Shown here in pieces: positions 27,759 to 37,448 of a stretch of DNA of 64,000 nt. This DNA comes from CAYPNF01 sp964411985 (lineage in GTDB: Bacteria > Verrucomicrobiota > Verrucomicrobiia > Limisphaerales > J093). Under the pieces are notes generated by a model. It had not been told where the DNA came from and did no database searches. It worked only from the letters and a program-made list of their open reading frames with translations. Every line of letters begins with the position of its first letter. Within the stretch, counting starts at the first letter, position 1. The position numbers were made by a program, and so were the translations under genes. The stretch spans positions 5,127 to 69,126 of the forward strand of contig CAYPNF010000045.1 of NCBI GenBank assembly GCA_964411985.1, given 5' to 3'.

Positions 27759-29093
27759 ATGACAACAGACACGAGACAGTTACTAGACTTGACTGAGGGC
27801 GGTCGGACACTGGTGAACGCGGGGAGAAGAGCCTTCGCCTCCGCGCTGGTCCTTCTTGCCGGAGCCGTTCTCATTTGTGGTTGTTCCCGGCATGATCCGA
27901 CTGAGGCGGCTGACGCTGGTCATGCCGGACATGACCATGGTTCTGCGGCGGCTGATAACCACGCGGGCGAGACTGGCGCCAGACTTTGCGCGGAGCACAA
28001 CGTGCCCCTCGAGGAGTGTGGCATCTGTCGGCCGGAGAAAATCGCCCAGCTCAAACCGGGCGAATCGCTCAAGGTGCGACTTCCCTCCGAGTCATCCGCT
28101 GCCATGGCCGGTGTGGAGACAGCGCTGCCGGTTTCAGGAAAGGTGCAGGAAAGCGTCGAGTGCCTGGCCGAGGTTGCGTTCAATCAGAACCGGCTTGCCC
28201 AGGTCGCGGCTCCCGTGGGGGGTATCCTGCAGGAAGTGCTCGTGGATCTGGGGGCTCGCGTGGAGGAAAAACAGGTTCTGGCGAGGGTTTGGTCTGCCTC
28301 GATCGCGGAGGCGGCCGCAAAAGCGGTTCTGACCCACCAGACCCTGGATCGGGAACGCAAGCTGCGCGCAGACCGGGTGACTTCCGAGAAAGATCTGCAG
28401 GAGGCTGAGGCAATGCACCGGGCCGCCTGCCAACAATTGCGCACCCTCGGTTTCACGGAGGAACAGGTGGAGGAAATGCGGACCCAACCCCAGGAATTCG
28501 TCCTGATGCAGGTGCGTGCTCCCTTCGCCGGAGAAATTGTGGAACGGACCGCAGTGCGGGGTGCGTTGGCAGAGCAGGGGAAACCGTTGTTTACGGTGGC
28601 AGACCGGTCCACGATGTGGATCACGCTGAATGTGCCGGAGATGGCGGTGGGGAAACTTGAGGTGGGCCAGGCGGTGGATCTTCAACTCGATTCGCTGCCC
28701 GCGAGGAAGTTTCGTGGGACATTAACCTGGATCGGGGCCGAGGTGGATGAGCATACCCGCATGGTTCGGGCTCGCGCGGAGGTTCCCAACCCGGACGGTC
28801 TGCTCCGAGCCCGCATGTTTGGCCGGGCTCAGATCTTGATCCGGAGTTCGGGCAACGCCTTATCCGTGCCCGAGAGCTCCCTGCTCAAGGTAGACGGAAA
28901 CAGCCTGGTGTTCGTTCGATTGGAGGACGATTTGTACGAAGCCCGTGCAGTACACTTGGGAGCTCGCTATGAGGGACGCTACGAAGTGGTGGAGGGGCTC
29001 GGAACGCACGATCGAGTGGCCACCCAGCATGGGTTCAGCCTCAAATCACAACTGCTGCTCTCGCGGATGGGGGCAGGCTGTGCCGATGACTAA
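27759..29093 (+). CDS. czcB: CzcB-like RND periplasmic adaptor with metal-binding N-terminus
   Basis: A membrane-fusion protein linking CzcA to CzcC. The 444-residue protein is a likely lipoprotein (LICGC box near residue 40). It then carries a His-rich stretch (HAGHDHGSAAADNH) and CAEHNVPLEECGIC, a Cys/His pattern known in RND adaptors that handle divalent metals. The hairpin and lipoyl halves follow (VAAPVGGILQEVLVDLGARV and MQVRAPFAGEIVERTAVRGA), then beta-barrel and membrane-proximal domains. Adaptors with such N-terminal ligands are thought to chelate metal in the periplasm. Length and domain order are normal. Confidence 0.9.
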   Translation: MTTDTRQLLDLTEGGRTLVNAGRRAFASALVLLAGAVLICGCSRHDPTEAADAGHAGHDHGSAAADNHAGETGARLCAEHNVPLEECGICRPEKIAQLKPGESLKVRLPSESSAAMAGVETALPVSGKVQESVECLAEVAFNQNRLAQVAAPVGGILQEVLVDLGARVEEKQVLARVWSASIAEAAAKAVLTHQTLDRERKLRADRVTSEKDLQEAEAMHRAACQQLRTLGFTEEQVEEMRTQPQEFVLMQVRAPFAGEIVERTAVRGALAEQGKPLFTVADRSTMWITLNVPEMAVGKLEVGQAVDLQLDSLPARKFRGTLTWIGAEVDEHTRMVRARAEVPNPDGLLRARMFGRAQILIRSSGNALSVPESSLLKVDGNSLVFVRLEDDLYEARAVHLGARYEGRYEVVEGLGTHDRVATQHGFSLKSQLLLSRMGAGCADD

Positions 29094-29102
29094 GGAGAAA
29101 TC

Positions 29103-32100
29103 ATGCTAACTTGGCTCATTTCCTTCTCCCTGCGAAATCGCCTGATGGTCTGCGTGCTGGCGGCGATCCTGGTGCTTTATGGCACGCGCGCTCTCTGGAC
29201 GTTGCCCGTGGATGCGTTTCCCGACACCACTCCCGTCCAGATTCAAGTCAATACGACCGCTCCTTCCATGAACCCGGAGGAGGCGGAACAGCAGATCACC
29301 ATGCCCATCGAGCAGGCCATCAGCGGCTTGCCCGCACTCTCCAACATCCGGTCGGTGACCAAGTTCGGTCTTTCTCAAGTGGTCGCCACTTTCGAGGACG
29401 GCACCAGTATTTTTCGCGCGCGCCAGCTTCTCTCGGAGCGATTGCAGACCGTGGAATTGCCTGATGGAATCGGTCGGCCGGAGATGGGGCCTATCTCGAC
29501 CGGGCTGGGCGAGGTGTTTCACTACATGGTGAGATCCACCAATGCCACGCGATCGCTCACCGAGTTGCGCGAGCTGCAGGATTGGGTAGTGAAACCGGAG
29601 CTCCGCAAGGTGCGCGGCGTTGCGGAGGTGAACACCTGGGGCGGCTTTGAGAAGCAGTATCATGTCGTGGTCGAACCCGAGCGGCTCGTCAAACACGGCG
29701 TGACCTTCGAAACCCTCTTCGAGGCTTTGCAGGCCAACAACCAGAACGTGGGGGGCGGACAGATCGTTCGCAATGGCGAGTCCTTGCTCGTCCATGGGAT
29801 CGGCCTGGCCACGACGGTGGAACAACTGGGGAACATCGTCCTTCTCGTGCGGGAAGGGGTTCCCGTGCACGTGCAGGATGTGGCTACGGTCAAGATCGAC
29901 CATGAAATCCGGCGGGGAGCCGTCACGGGTGGCGGCCGGGGGGAGATCGTGTTGGGCCTGGGGTTTATGTTGATGGGGGAGAACAGCGCCGAGGTGACCC
30001 AAGCCCTCAAGCGCAAGCTGGCTGAGGTCCAGGCACTCCTTCCACCGGATGTGCGAGTGGACGTGCTGTACGATCGAACCGAGTTGGTGGATAAAGTCAT
30101 TCGGACGGTGCAACACAACCTGTCGGCGGGTGCAATCTTGGTGGTGGTAGTTCTGCTTGGTTTCCTGGGTAACCTGCGTGCTGGATTGGTGGTGGCTTCC
30201 GCCATTCCGCTCTCCATGATGGTAGCCGGGGATCTGATGCTTCAAACGGGGATTGCCGCCAGCCTCCTGAGCTTGGGGGCGGTGGACTTCGGTCTGATCG
30301 TGGATGGATCGGTGGTGATGGTGGAGAATAGTATGCGGAAGCTGGCCGAGCGCCGAAGAGAGTTGGGGCGGGCGCTCACCGCACTGGAGCGTCGGGCGAT
30401 TCTGGATACCGCACCGCATGAAGTGGCCCGGCCGGTAGCCTTTGGGGTGGGGATCATTCTAATCGTGTTCCTGCCGGTGCTGGCTTTGGAGGGGGTGGAA
30501 GGAAAACTGTTCAAGCCGATGGCTCTGACCATGTTGTTCGCCTTGGCGGGATCGCTGCTACTGGCCTTGACCCTGATCCCGGTGCTGTCCAGCCTTTGCC
30601 TTCCGGCGAACGTAGAGGAACGCGAGCCTTGGCTTTCACGTTTTGCCCACCGAATCTACACCCCGATCCTGAACACGGCGTTGCACTACCGCTGGGGGGC
30701 GCTGATCCTCGCAACTGTGGTTATTGCGGGATCGGCCCTGATGGCCTTCCGCATGGGCGGGGAATTCCTCCCGAAACTGGGCGAGCAAGCCATTGTGGGA
30801 ACGAGTGTGCGGTTGGCCGGAGTGTCGGTTGAGGAGGCCGTGGCTCAAAACTCCCGCCTGGAACGGATGCTCCTCGCCGAGTTCCCGGACGAAATCCTGA
30901 ACATCTGGACCCGGCTGGGTACGGCCGAAGTGGCCACCGACCCGATGGGTGTGGAACTCTCGGACTTCTTCCTGGCACTCAAACCGAGGGAGCAATGGAA
31001 GAAAGCCGGGACCCAAGGTGAGTTGGTGGAGAAGATGCGCTCTCTCTTCGCCCAGATTCCCGGGCTCACCGTGTCGTTCAGTCAACCCATTGAAATGCGG
31101 ATGAACGAACTGATTGCTGGGATCCGGTCGGACCTTGGCATCAAGATCTATGGGGATAATCTGCAGACCCTGCGCGAGTTGGGAGGGGAGGTGCAGTCGA
31201 TCCTCGCGGGTATCCGCGGCGCCAGCGAAGTCTCCGTGGAGCAATTGACCGGGCAAGGAGTGTTGCAGATCCAAGTCGATGCCGACGCGATTGGACGGCT
31301 GGGAGTGCAGACGCGGACTGTGCTCGATGTCGTCGAAATGGTGGGGACCAAGAAAGTGGGCGAGGTGCGAGAAGGGCAACGCCGTTTCCCGCTGGTGGTG
31401 CGTTTGCCCGATCGCCAGCGCAAAGATCCCGAGGCGTTGGCGAATACCATGGTTCCGACCGCTGCCGGGTTTCTCCTGCCGCTGAGCCAGGTTGCTCGGA
31501 TCCTCGAGACGGAAGGACCGTCCACCATCAACCGCGAATGGGGAAAACGCCGAATTACCGTCCAATGCAATGTGCGTGGCCGCGATGTAGCCGGATTTGT
31601 GGCGGAAGCCCGTGCCAGCATGGCCGCCAAGCTGAAGTGTCCGGAAGGTTACAACCTGGAATGGGGTGGGCAGTTTGAGAACATGGAGCGGGCGAATCGC
31701 AAGCTGGCCTTTGTGGTGCCCCTGGCTCTCGCCCTGATCCTGGTATTGCTCTATTTTAGCCTGAAGTCGATGCGCGAGGTCTTCGTGGTCGCCTCGGGAA
31801 TTCCCCTGGGAGCCGCCGGGGGTATTCTGGCACTTTGGATGCGCGATATGCCCTTCACGGTGAGCGCCGCCGTAGGTTTCATCGCCCTGAGTGGGGTGGC
31901 CATCCTGAACGGCCTTGTCCTGGTCACCTTCATCCAGCAGCGGTTGCAGGCGGGTATCGCCCCAGTGGACGCGGTGCGCGAAGGATGCCTCGTCCGCCTT
32001 CGGCCAGTCCTCATGACCGCTCTCGTCGCAGCGGTTGGCTTTATTCCGATGGCCTTCAATGTGGGCGTCGGGGGCGAGATTCAGCGGCCTTTGGCTACCG

Positions 32101-32222
32101 TTGTGATTGGAGGTATCCTTAGCAACACCCTGTTGACTCTCATCGTCCTCCCAGTTCTCTATACCCTGATGGGGAGGCCAATCGGGAGCACTGCAACAAC
32201 GGGCAAGGCGGGGGGAGGCTAA
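29103..32222 (+). CDS. czcA: CzcA-type heavy-metal RND efflux pump
   Basis: A 1039-residue inner-membrane proton/metal antiporter of the HME-RND family with about twelve membrane segments and two large periplasmic loops. The first membrane helix begins LISFSLRNRLMVCVLAAILV and the protein contains the family phrase VDAFPDTTPVQIQVNT. The proton-relay motif in the fourth helix is DFGLIVD (Asp395, Asp401), as in divalent-cation pumps of the CzcA/CnrA group rather than copper/silver CusA pumps. AGGAG stands about 5 nt before the ATG. It closes the operon that begins with the Cys/His-rich protein. Zn, Co, Cd or Ni are all possible substrates. Confidence 0.93.
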   Translation: MLTWLISFSLRNRLMVCVLAAILVLYGTRALWTLPVDAFPDTTPVQIQVNTTAPSMNPEEAEQQITMPIEQAISGLPALSNIRSVTKFGLSQVVATFEDGTSIFRARQLLSERLQTVELPDGIGRPEMGPISTGLGEVFHYMVRSTNATRSLTELRELQDWVVKPELRKVRGVAEVNTWGGFEKQYHVVVEPERLVKHGVTFETLFEALQANNQNVGGGQIVRNGESLLVHGIGLATTVEQLGNIVLLVREGVPVHVQDVATVKIDHEIRRGAVTGGGRGEIVLGLGFMLMGENSAEVTQALKRKLAEVQALLPPDVRVDVLYDRTELVDKVIRTVQHNLSAGAILVVVVLLGFLGNLRAGLVVASAIPLSMMVAGDLMLQTGIAASLLSLGAVDFGLIVDGSVVMVENSMRKLAERRRELGRALTALERRAILDTAPHEVARPVAFGVGIILIVFLPVLALEGVEGKLFKPMALTMLFALAGSLLLALTLIPVLSSLCLPANVEEREPWLSRFAHRIYTPILNTALHYRWGALILATVVIAGSALMAFRMGGEFLPKLGEQAIVGTSVRLAGVSVEEAVAQNSRLERMLLAEFPDEILNIWTRLGTAEVATDPMGVELSDFFLALKPREQWKKAGTQGELVEKMRSLFAQIPGLTVSFSQPIEMRMNELIAGIRSDLGIKIYGDNLQTLRELGGEVQSILAGIRGASEVSVEQLTGQGVLQIQVDADAIGRLGVQTRTVLDVVEMVGTKKVGEVREGQRRFPLVVRLPDRQRKDPEALANTMVPTAAGFLLPLSQVARILETEGPSTINREWGKRRITVQCNVRGRDVAGFVAEARASMAAKLKCPEGYNLEWGGQFENMERANRKLAFVVPLALALILVLLYFSLKSMREVFVVASGIPLGAAGGILALWMRDMPFTVSAAVGFIALSGVAILNGLVLVTFIQQRLQAGIAPVDAVREGCLVRLRPVLMTALVAAVGFIPMAFNVGVGGEIQRPLATVVIGGILSNTLLTLIVLPVLYTLMGRPIGSTATTGKAGGG

Positions 32223-32251
32223 CCTTAGAGCACACAGAAACCGTCCCCCAT

Positions 32252-32335
32252 CTTCGTCGCAACCTTAATCGCAGCCTTAATCGAACGGGACCCTCCAAAT
32301 CCGACGAAGGCTTCGATTAAGGCGGCGACCAAGGT
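32252..32335. repeat. Palindromic repeat of 84 bp, copy 1
   Basis: Arms beginning CTTCGTCGCAACCTTAATCG and returning as GGCTTCGATTAAGG can fold into a long imperfect hairpin. The copy at 48992-49074 matches it well in reverse complement. It lies in the 379-bp gap between czcA and the alpha-galactosidase-like gene; the rest of that gap holds no gene that I can see. Confidence 0.75.
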
Positions 32336-32601
32336 TCGGAGGGGGGAAGGAGGAATGCTCCGTTGCCTCCGTAGATGGTTTTCGGGATGTGATGCATGAA
32401 GGAGGTATCCTCAGACCGACACCGATGTGCACAGATTGTCAGATGGCGGGAACAGAGAAGGCAAAACGGACCTGCCGTTCTTCATGACTCTTCACGTTCT
32501 TCATGGTTTAGCATTCGTCCCCGCCCTCCCCAGGTGACGAAACCTCTTTTCTTCGGCTCGAACCAAGGCTACCTTCTCTGCAAACAATCCGCAGAAAGAA
32601 G

Positions 32602-34629
32602 ATGATGAAGGCCCTCGTCTCTCCCGTTTTGCTGGCCTGTCTTTTGGGCATGGCTACCATCGCCTCGTTGGCTGCACTCGAATACCCAGGGCCCAACCCT
32701 GGCCCTGCGAAGGCGCGTCTTGGCCAAAAAGACATTGGCGTGCGAAACCGGGCCCTCTCTGCCTCCTGGTCCGCCGGTGAGAAAGGGCTCCGCTGGCGTT
32801 GGGTCCGTAACCTGCAGACCAAGGAGACTTTGACCTTCCAAGGGGAGCTTTGCGAAATCGTGTTGGACGATGGTTCTCGCTATCCTTCTTCCTCTTGGAA
32901 ACTGGAGGGAAAGCCGCAGGTTTCCGGGTCGATTCCGGACCGGCAGGCAGCCAGCCTGGCTCAGCGGTCTCCCGGACAAAAGGTCGAGGCACACTTTCGG
33001 ACGGGGGACGGACGGTTCCAGATTGTTTGGCGAGTGACGATGTTGGACCAGGCCAACTACCTGCGGCAGGAGATCGAGATCACGCCTGCCAAGGATTGCG
33101 TCATCCGGGAGGTGTGCTGGTTCTCTGAGAATGTCCCCGGCGCACGGACGGCAGGGCAGGTCGACGGATCCCCGATGGTGGCGGATCATTGGTTCTTCGG
33201 CCTGGAAGATCCCCACGCTCTGAACAAGGTGGATTCCTCCTTCTCGCGTGTTACTTGTCGGGTGCGCCGCGACGCTCCGCTGCGGCAGGGGGATACCCTG
33301 AAGCAGAGCTTTGTCTGGGGGGTGGCGCCCCTGGACCAGATGCGGCGGGCCTTTCTCTTTTACCTGGAACACGAAAGAGCTCATCCATACCGGACGTTCC
33401 TCCATTACAACTCTTGGTACGATATTGCCTGGCAGCCTTTCGCGCTGAATGAAACCAACTGCCTGGAAGCCATCCGACTGTGGGGGGAAAGATTCATCCG
33501 CCCCCATGGTGTGGTGGTGGATTCCCTGGTGTTCGACGACGGTTGGGACAATCCGCAGACTCTATGGAAGGTGCACCAAGGCTTCCCCCGCGGTTTGGCT
33601 CCTTTGGCGGATGCCTGCAAAAACTACCACACGAGGCTCGGAATTTGGCTTTCCCCTTTTGGCGGATACGGCGAGCCCAAGGAGCGACGGCTGAAATTCG
33701 GTCGAGAGCAAGGCTACGAAATCAACGACACCGGCTTCTCGTTGGCCGGGCCCAAGTACTATGCAGCCTTCAAGTCCGCGTGCGTCGGGATGATCCGTGA
33801 TCAATCGGTGAACTACTTCAAATTCGACGGCATTGCCACGGGCATGTACGCCAACGGGGGTGCACAGTACATTCTCGACACCGAGGCCATGCGGCGGCTG
33901 ATGTTGGAATTGCGGCGCGAAGACCCATCCTTATTCATCAACCTGACCACCGGGTCCTGGCCCTCGCCCTTCTGGCTGCGTTTTGCGGATTCCTTGTGGC
34001 GGCAAGGGGAGGACATGGGCTTTACCGGGCCTGGCTCGAAACAGCAGCAGTGGCTGACCTATCGCGATCAGGAGGTCTATCGGAACATTGTGGGGAAAGG
34101 TCCCCTCTACCCGCTGAATTCGCTCATGTCGCAGGGAGTGGCCTATTCGCGGCACGGCACCGCCGGCGAACCGACCTTCAACTCCGCTGGATTCAGGGAC
34201 GACGTACACGCCTTCTTTGGAAGCGGGACAGGCCTCCAGGAACTTTACCTGCAGCCTGACAAGCTCACTCAGGAAGATTGGCGAGTGCTCGCGGAGGCTG
34301 CCAAATGGTCCCGCGCCAACGCCGATGTGCTCGTCGATACTCACTGGATCGGTGGCGATCCTTCCCAGCGCCAAGCCTACGGCTACGCCTCGTGGTCTCC
34401 GCGTAAAGGGATTCTCTCGCTTCGCAATCCCAGTGACCAACCTCAGGATTTCGCCTTGCTCCTGCACCAGGCGCTGGAAGTTCCTTCTCGTTCGGTAAAG
34501 AGCTACGCGTTGAAGAATGTATGGGGAACGAAGGATCGTTTTCCCAAGCCTGTGGATGCCTTTCGGCCCTACATTATCCGCCTCCAACCGTTCGAGGTTC
34601 TCGTGGTGGAGGCGATCCCCACTCGTTAA
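32602..34629 (+). CDS. Exported alpha-galactosidase-like glycoside hydrolase
   Basis: A protein of 675 residues with a signal peptide (ending near LAALEYPG), an N-terminal beta-sandwich (about 30-280), a TIM barrel of clan GH-D type (about 290-560) and a C-terminal beta domain. The barrel contains VDSLVFDDGWDN and VNYFKFDGIATG, where Asp409 fits the retaining nucleophile, and RQGEDMGFTGPG, where Asp471 may act as acid/base. This pattern resembles GH36-like enzymes, but the exact family was not fixed by eye. Substrate specificity is uncertain; other possibilities are alpha-N-acetylgalactosaminidase-type activities. Two further glycan genes follow within 1-5 bp of each other. Confidence 0.8.
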   Translation: MMKALVSPVLLACLLGMATIASLAALEYPGPNPGPAKARLGQKDIGVRNRALSASWSAGEKGLRWRWVRNLQTKETLTFQGELCEIVLDDGSRYPSSSWKLEGKPQVSGSIPDRQAASLAQRSPGQKVEAHFRTGDGRFQIVWRVTMLDQANYLRQEIEITPAKDCVIREVCWFSENVPGARTAGQVDGSPMVADHWFFGLEDPHALNKVDSSFSRVTCRVRRDAPLRQGDTLKQSFVWGVAPLDQMRRAFLFYLEHERAHPYRTFLHYNSWYDIAWQPFALNETNCLEAIRLWGERFIRPHGVVVDSLVFDDGWDNPQTLWKVHQGFPRGLAPLADACKNYHTRLGIWLSPFGGYGEPKERRLKFGREQGYEINDTGFSLAGPKYYAAFKSACVGMIRDQSVNYFKFDGIATGMYANGGAQYILDTEAMRRLMLELRREDPSLFINLTTGSWPSPFWLRFADSLWRQGEDMGFTGPGSKQQQWLTYRDQEVYRNIVGKGPLYPLNSLMSQGVAYSRHGTAGEPTFNSAGFRDDVHAFFGSGTGLQELYLQPDKLTQEDWRVLAEAAKWSRANADVLVDTHWIGGDPSQRQAYGYASWSPRKGILSLRNPSDQPQDFALLLHQALEVPSRSVKSYALKNVWGTKDRFPKPVDAFRPYIIRLQPFEVLVVEAIPTR

Positions 34630-34630
34630 C

Positions 34631-36277
34631 ATGAGCAATACCGTGAAAACCCTGATAGCCGCCCTGGCACTTCTTCCGGGGAACGCCAACAATCATGCTG
34701 CGCGCATGGCTGACAAACCTGCCTTACTCCCCGAGCCTTCGAGCGTTCAGTGGCTGGAAGGTACGTTTCCTCTCAGCCGCGACACTGGCATTGTCGTATC
34801 CCGCGGTGCGAAAGCCGAGGCAGCCTCGTTGGCGCGCAGTCTCGCCTTGGGCACAGGGTTTTCCCTGAAGGTCCAGACCGCCCCCACGAAGAGGGGTGCC
34901 ATCCGCCTGGAGAAGGATGCCGCCTTGACCGGGAAACTGGGAGCGGAGGGTTATCACCTGACCGTACAACCGGACCAGGTCAAGATCCGCGCGGCCAGTG
35001 ATGCCGGGCTCTTTTACGGAGGGATCACTCTCCGACAGCTGTTGCCGTCGGGTTTTTGGGGTCTGGAAGCGAGCGGTGATCAGGCGCGCAGCGGGCCGGA
35101 TGCCTGGGAAATCCCATGCGTCGAGATTGTGGATACTCCCCGGTTCTCCTGGCGAGGTGCGCTGCTGGATCCCGCGCGTCATTTTCTTCCGCTCCAGGAT
35201 CTGAAGCGTTTCGTGGACCTGATGGCAATGCATAAGCTGAATCGGCTTCAACTCCACCTCACGGACGATCAAGGGTGGAGGATCGAGATCCGCAAGTATC
35301 CCCGCCTCACGCAAGTCGGGTCCATTCGGAGCGAATCACCCAAACCGGGGGCGCGCGATTCCGGGGATGGCACACCTTACGGGCCCTTCTTCTACACCCA
35401 GAATCAAATGCGGGAGCTGGTGCAATATGCCCAGCAGCGGCACGTGACCCTCGTGCCCGAGATCGAGATGCCGGGACATTTCCTGGCTGCCCTGGCCGCC
35501 TACCCGGAACTCTCCTGTACTGGCGGGCCTTTTCAGGTCCGCACCCGCTGGGGAGTCGAGGAAGATATCCTTTGTGCGGGAAATGACGCTGCGGTGAAAT
35601 TTGCGCAGAATGTGCTGTCTGAGATCGCATCGGTGTTCCCAGGGGATTTTGTGCACATCGGCGGAGATGAGGCGCCCCGGAGTCGGTGGAAGACGTGTCA
35701 GAAGTGCCAGGCCCGCATTAAGGAGGAGCGTTTGGGCGGGGAGCCTGCCCTTCAGTCCTGGTTCAACCAAAACATGGAGCGAACCCTGGCCTCCAAGAAG
35801 AAGCGGATGATCGGCTGGGATGAAATCCTGGAGGGAGGAGTAACTCCGGGCACAGCAGTGATGTCGTGGCGCGGAACGGTTGGCGGACTGGCCGCGGCGA
35901 GCGCGGGTCATGACGTGGTGATGTCTCCCACTTCCCACTGCTATCTCGATTACGCTCAGTCGAAGCTTCCTGGTGAGCCCGAAAGCATCGGAGGATACAT
36001 CCCACTGGCGACGGTCTACTCCTTTGATCCCATCCCGAGAGAGTTGGCCCCAGCCCAGCATCGCCATATCCTCGGCGTGCAAGGTAACCTCTGGAGTGAG
36101 TACCTGCATTCGATCCAGGACGTGGAGTACTTTGCTTTTCCGCGAATGGCGGCTCTGGCTGAGGTGGGGTGGTCTCCCTCGGAGCGAACGGAGTATCCTT
36201 CGTTCCAAGCTCGATTGCAGAGCCACCTGCAACGTTTGGATGCTGCGGGAGTTCACTATTGTCGAACCGCTTTCTAA
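34631..36277 (+). CDS. Exported beta-N-acetylhexosaminidase (GH20)
   Basis: This 548-residue enzyme would release terminal GlcNAc or GalNAc from glycans. After a signal peptide the GH20b domain (about residues 35-160) precedes the catalytic barrel. Diagnostic motifs are DPARHFLPLQDLKRFVD, LHLTDDQGWRIEI, VPEIEMPGH and the catalytic pair in HIGGDEAP (Asp346, Glu347), followed by a WDEILEGG segment. A CQKC pair follows the catalytic motif. The start at 34631 begins 1 bp after the previous gene's stop, giving a tight operon. GH20 enzymes use substrate-assisted catalysis. The family call is very secure; the natural substrate is not. Confidence 0.93.
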   Translation: MSNTVKTLIAALALLPGNANNHAARMADKPALLPEPSSVQWLEGTFPLSRDTGIVVSRGAKAEAASLARSLALGTGFSLKVQTAPTKRGAIRLEKDAALTGKLGAEGYHLTVQPDQVKIRAASDAGLFYGGITLRQLLPSGFWGLEASGDQARSGPDAWEIPCVEIVDTPRFSWRGALLDPARHFLPLQDLKRFVDLMAMHKLNRLQLHLTDDQGWRIEIRKYPRLTQVGSIRSESPKPGARDSGDGTPYGPFFYTQNQMRELVQYAQQRHVTLVPEIEMPGHFLAALAAYPELSCTGGPFQVRTRWGVEEDILCAGNDAAVKFAQNVLSEIASVFPGDFVHIGGDEAPRSRWKTCQKCQARIKEERLGGEPALQSWFNQNMERTLASKKKRMIGWDEILEGGVTPGTAVMSWRGTVGGLAAASAGHDVVMSPTSHCYLDYAQSKLPGEPESIGGYIPLATVYSFDPIPRELAPAQHRHILGVQGNLWSEYLHSIQDVEYFAFPRMAALAEVGWSPSERTEYPSFQARLQSHLQRLDAAGVHYCRTAF

Positions 36278-36282
36278 ACCCT

Positions 36283-37311
36283 ATGAAACGACGCCGATTC
36301 CTTGCCACGGCTGCTCAAGCCTCATTGGGGGCTTCCTCCTTTTTGGGCTTCCTCCTGGGTTCGGGCTGCGCTACCCCTCCTCCGAATAACGCTACCATGG
36401 CGATCCGTTTCGATAGCGCCACAGGACAATATGAGATCGAGGAGGCTGGGAAGCCGGTGCTGCGGTACAACTATGCCGCGATCGAGCCCGGAGCCTTGCT
36501 GCAGTCGATTGCGCCGGGGAACCTCATTTATGCCGTGGCCCGGAGTAACTACATCCATCCCTTGTACGGGCCTCACGGCGAGATCCTCACCAAGGATTGG
36601 TCCATCGATCACCCCCATCATCGTGGTATCTACTGGGCCTGGCCGGAGGTCGACTGGCGTGGGCAGCGCGGGGATTTGCACGCGCTCCAGGTGGTCTTCG
36701 CCCGTCCGACTGGCCACTGCTCTGTGCAGAGCAGGCCGAAGTTTGCGAAGATCCAGGCGGAAAACCTTTGGAAATGGAAAGATCAGGAGCCGATCGTTCG
36801 TGAGTTGGCCACCATCACCGCTTGGCGCTCTACGCCCAAGGGCAGGCTGATCGATCTCGAATTCCGGTTTGAGGCGCTGCAGGATCCTGTGCTTCTGGCA
36901 AGGCGGGGTACCGACAAATACGGCGGGCTGAACCTCCGTCTCAATGCCGTCAAGGATCAAAGAATCGTCAAGCACACGGACCCGCCCTCCGCCGATGCTG
37001 GATTTCGCTGCGCCTGGGGGGAAGTCTCCGGAGTGTTCGCTGATTCATCCCAACCCGCCGGGATGGTCATTCTCCAGCACCCCAGCAACCCGGATTACCC
37101 AGGTGATTGGATCGATTACCCCGAACTGAATTGGCTTCAGCCGACCTTCCCCGCTCCTCAAACACGTTTCGAACTTCGAAAAGACCGACCGCTGACCCTA
37201 AGGTACCGGCTCTGGATTCATGCTGGCCTCGCGGCAGACCCTACTGAGTGTCGGGAGCAGTGTATGGCCTTCCGAGCCGGACGTTCTGCGACAGCTTTTG
37301 GAGCGCGGTGA
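36283..37311 (+). CDS. DUF6807 (PmoA-like) family lipoprotein
   Basis: A 342-residue lipoprotein candidate: basic MKRRRFLATAAQ start, hydrophobic stretch, then a SGCATPP lipobox-like site. The body carries IYAVARSNYIHPLYGPHGE and the family hallmark DHPHHRGIYWAW, and ends with LTLRYRLWIHAGLAADP. Members of this family are annotated as methane-oxygenase PmoA by name only; their biochemical role is unknown, and they often sit beside glycoside hydrolases and Gfo/Idh/MocA genes, as here. The last residues (about ATAFGAR) are encoded inside a dispersed repeat element beginning near 37283, so the natural C-terminus may have been replaced. Confidence 0.85.
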   Translation: MKRRRFLATAAQASLGASSFLGFLLGSGCATPPPNNATMAIRFDSATGQYEIEEAGKPVLRYNYAAIEPGALLQSIAPGNLIYAVARSNYIHPLYGPHGEILTKDWSIDHPHHRGIYWAWPEVDWRGQRGDLHALQVVFARPTGHCSVQSRPKFAKIQAENLWKWKDQEPIVRELATITAWRSTPKGRLIDLEFRFEALQDPVLLARRGTDKYGGLNLRLNAVKDQRIVKHTDPPSADAGFRCAWGEVSGVFADSSQPAGMVILQHPSNPDYPGDWIDYPELNWLQPTFPAPQTRFELRKDRPLTLRYRLWIHAGLAADPTECREQCMAFRAGRSATAFGAR

Positions 37312-37448
37312 GGAGCGCAGCGAAGTACCGCTTTTTCTCCCTCTTATGTGTGGGTCGAGGACGAGGACGATGAGGAGCAGGAGGAGGCGAAGGGGAAAGC
37401 GGCACCTAGGGGCGCGCGCACTCCAAAACCTGGCGGACTTCCGTGGGC
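37283..37448. repeat. Dispersed repeat element, copy A (internally deleted)
   Basis: The 166-bp copy begins TCTGCGACAGCTTTTGGAGC, runs through a GAGGAC-rich tract and ends CTCCAAAACCTGGCGGACTT. Compared with copies at 44070-44311 and 50772-51046 it lacks the roughly 110-bp section holding two hairpins. It overlaps the last 29 bp of the DUF6807 gene. The remaining gap up to 37616 shows nothing else. Confidence 0.75.

Noticed and set aside
36283..37311. Methane or ammonia monooxygenase subunit (name PmoA)
   Set aside because: The family name is historical; the protein is a soluble lipoprotein with DHPHHRGIYWAW and lacks the membrane plan of the true enzyme subunit.
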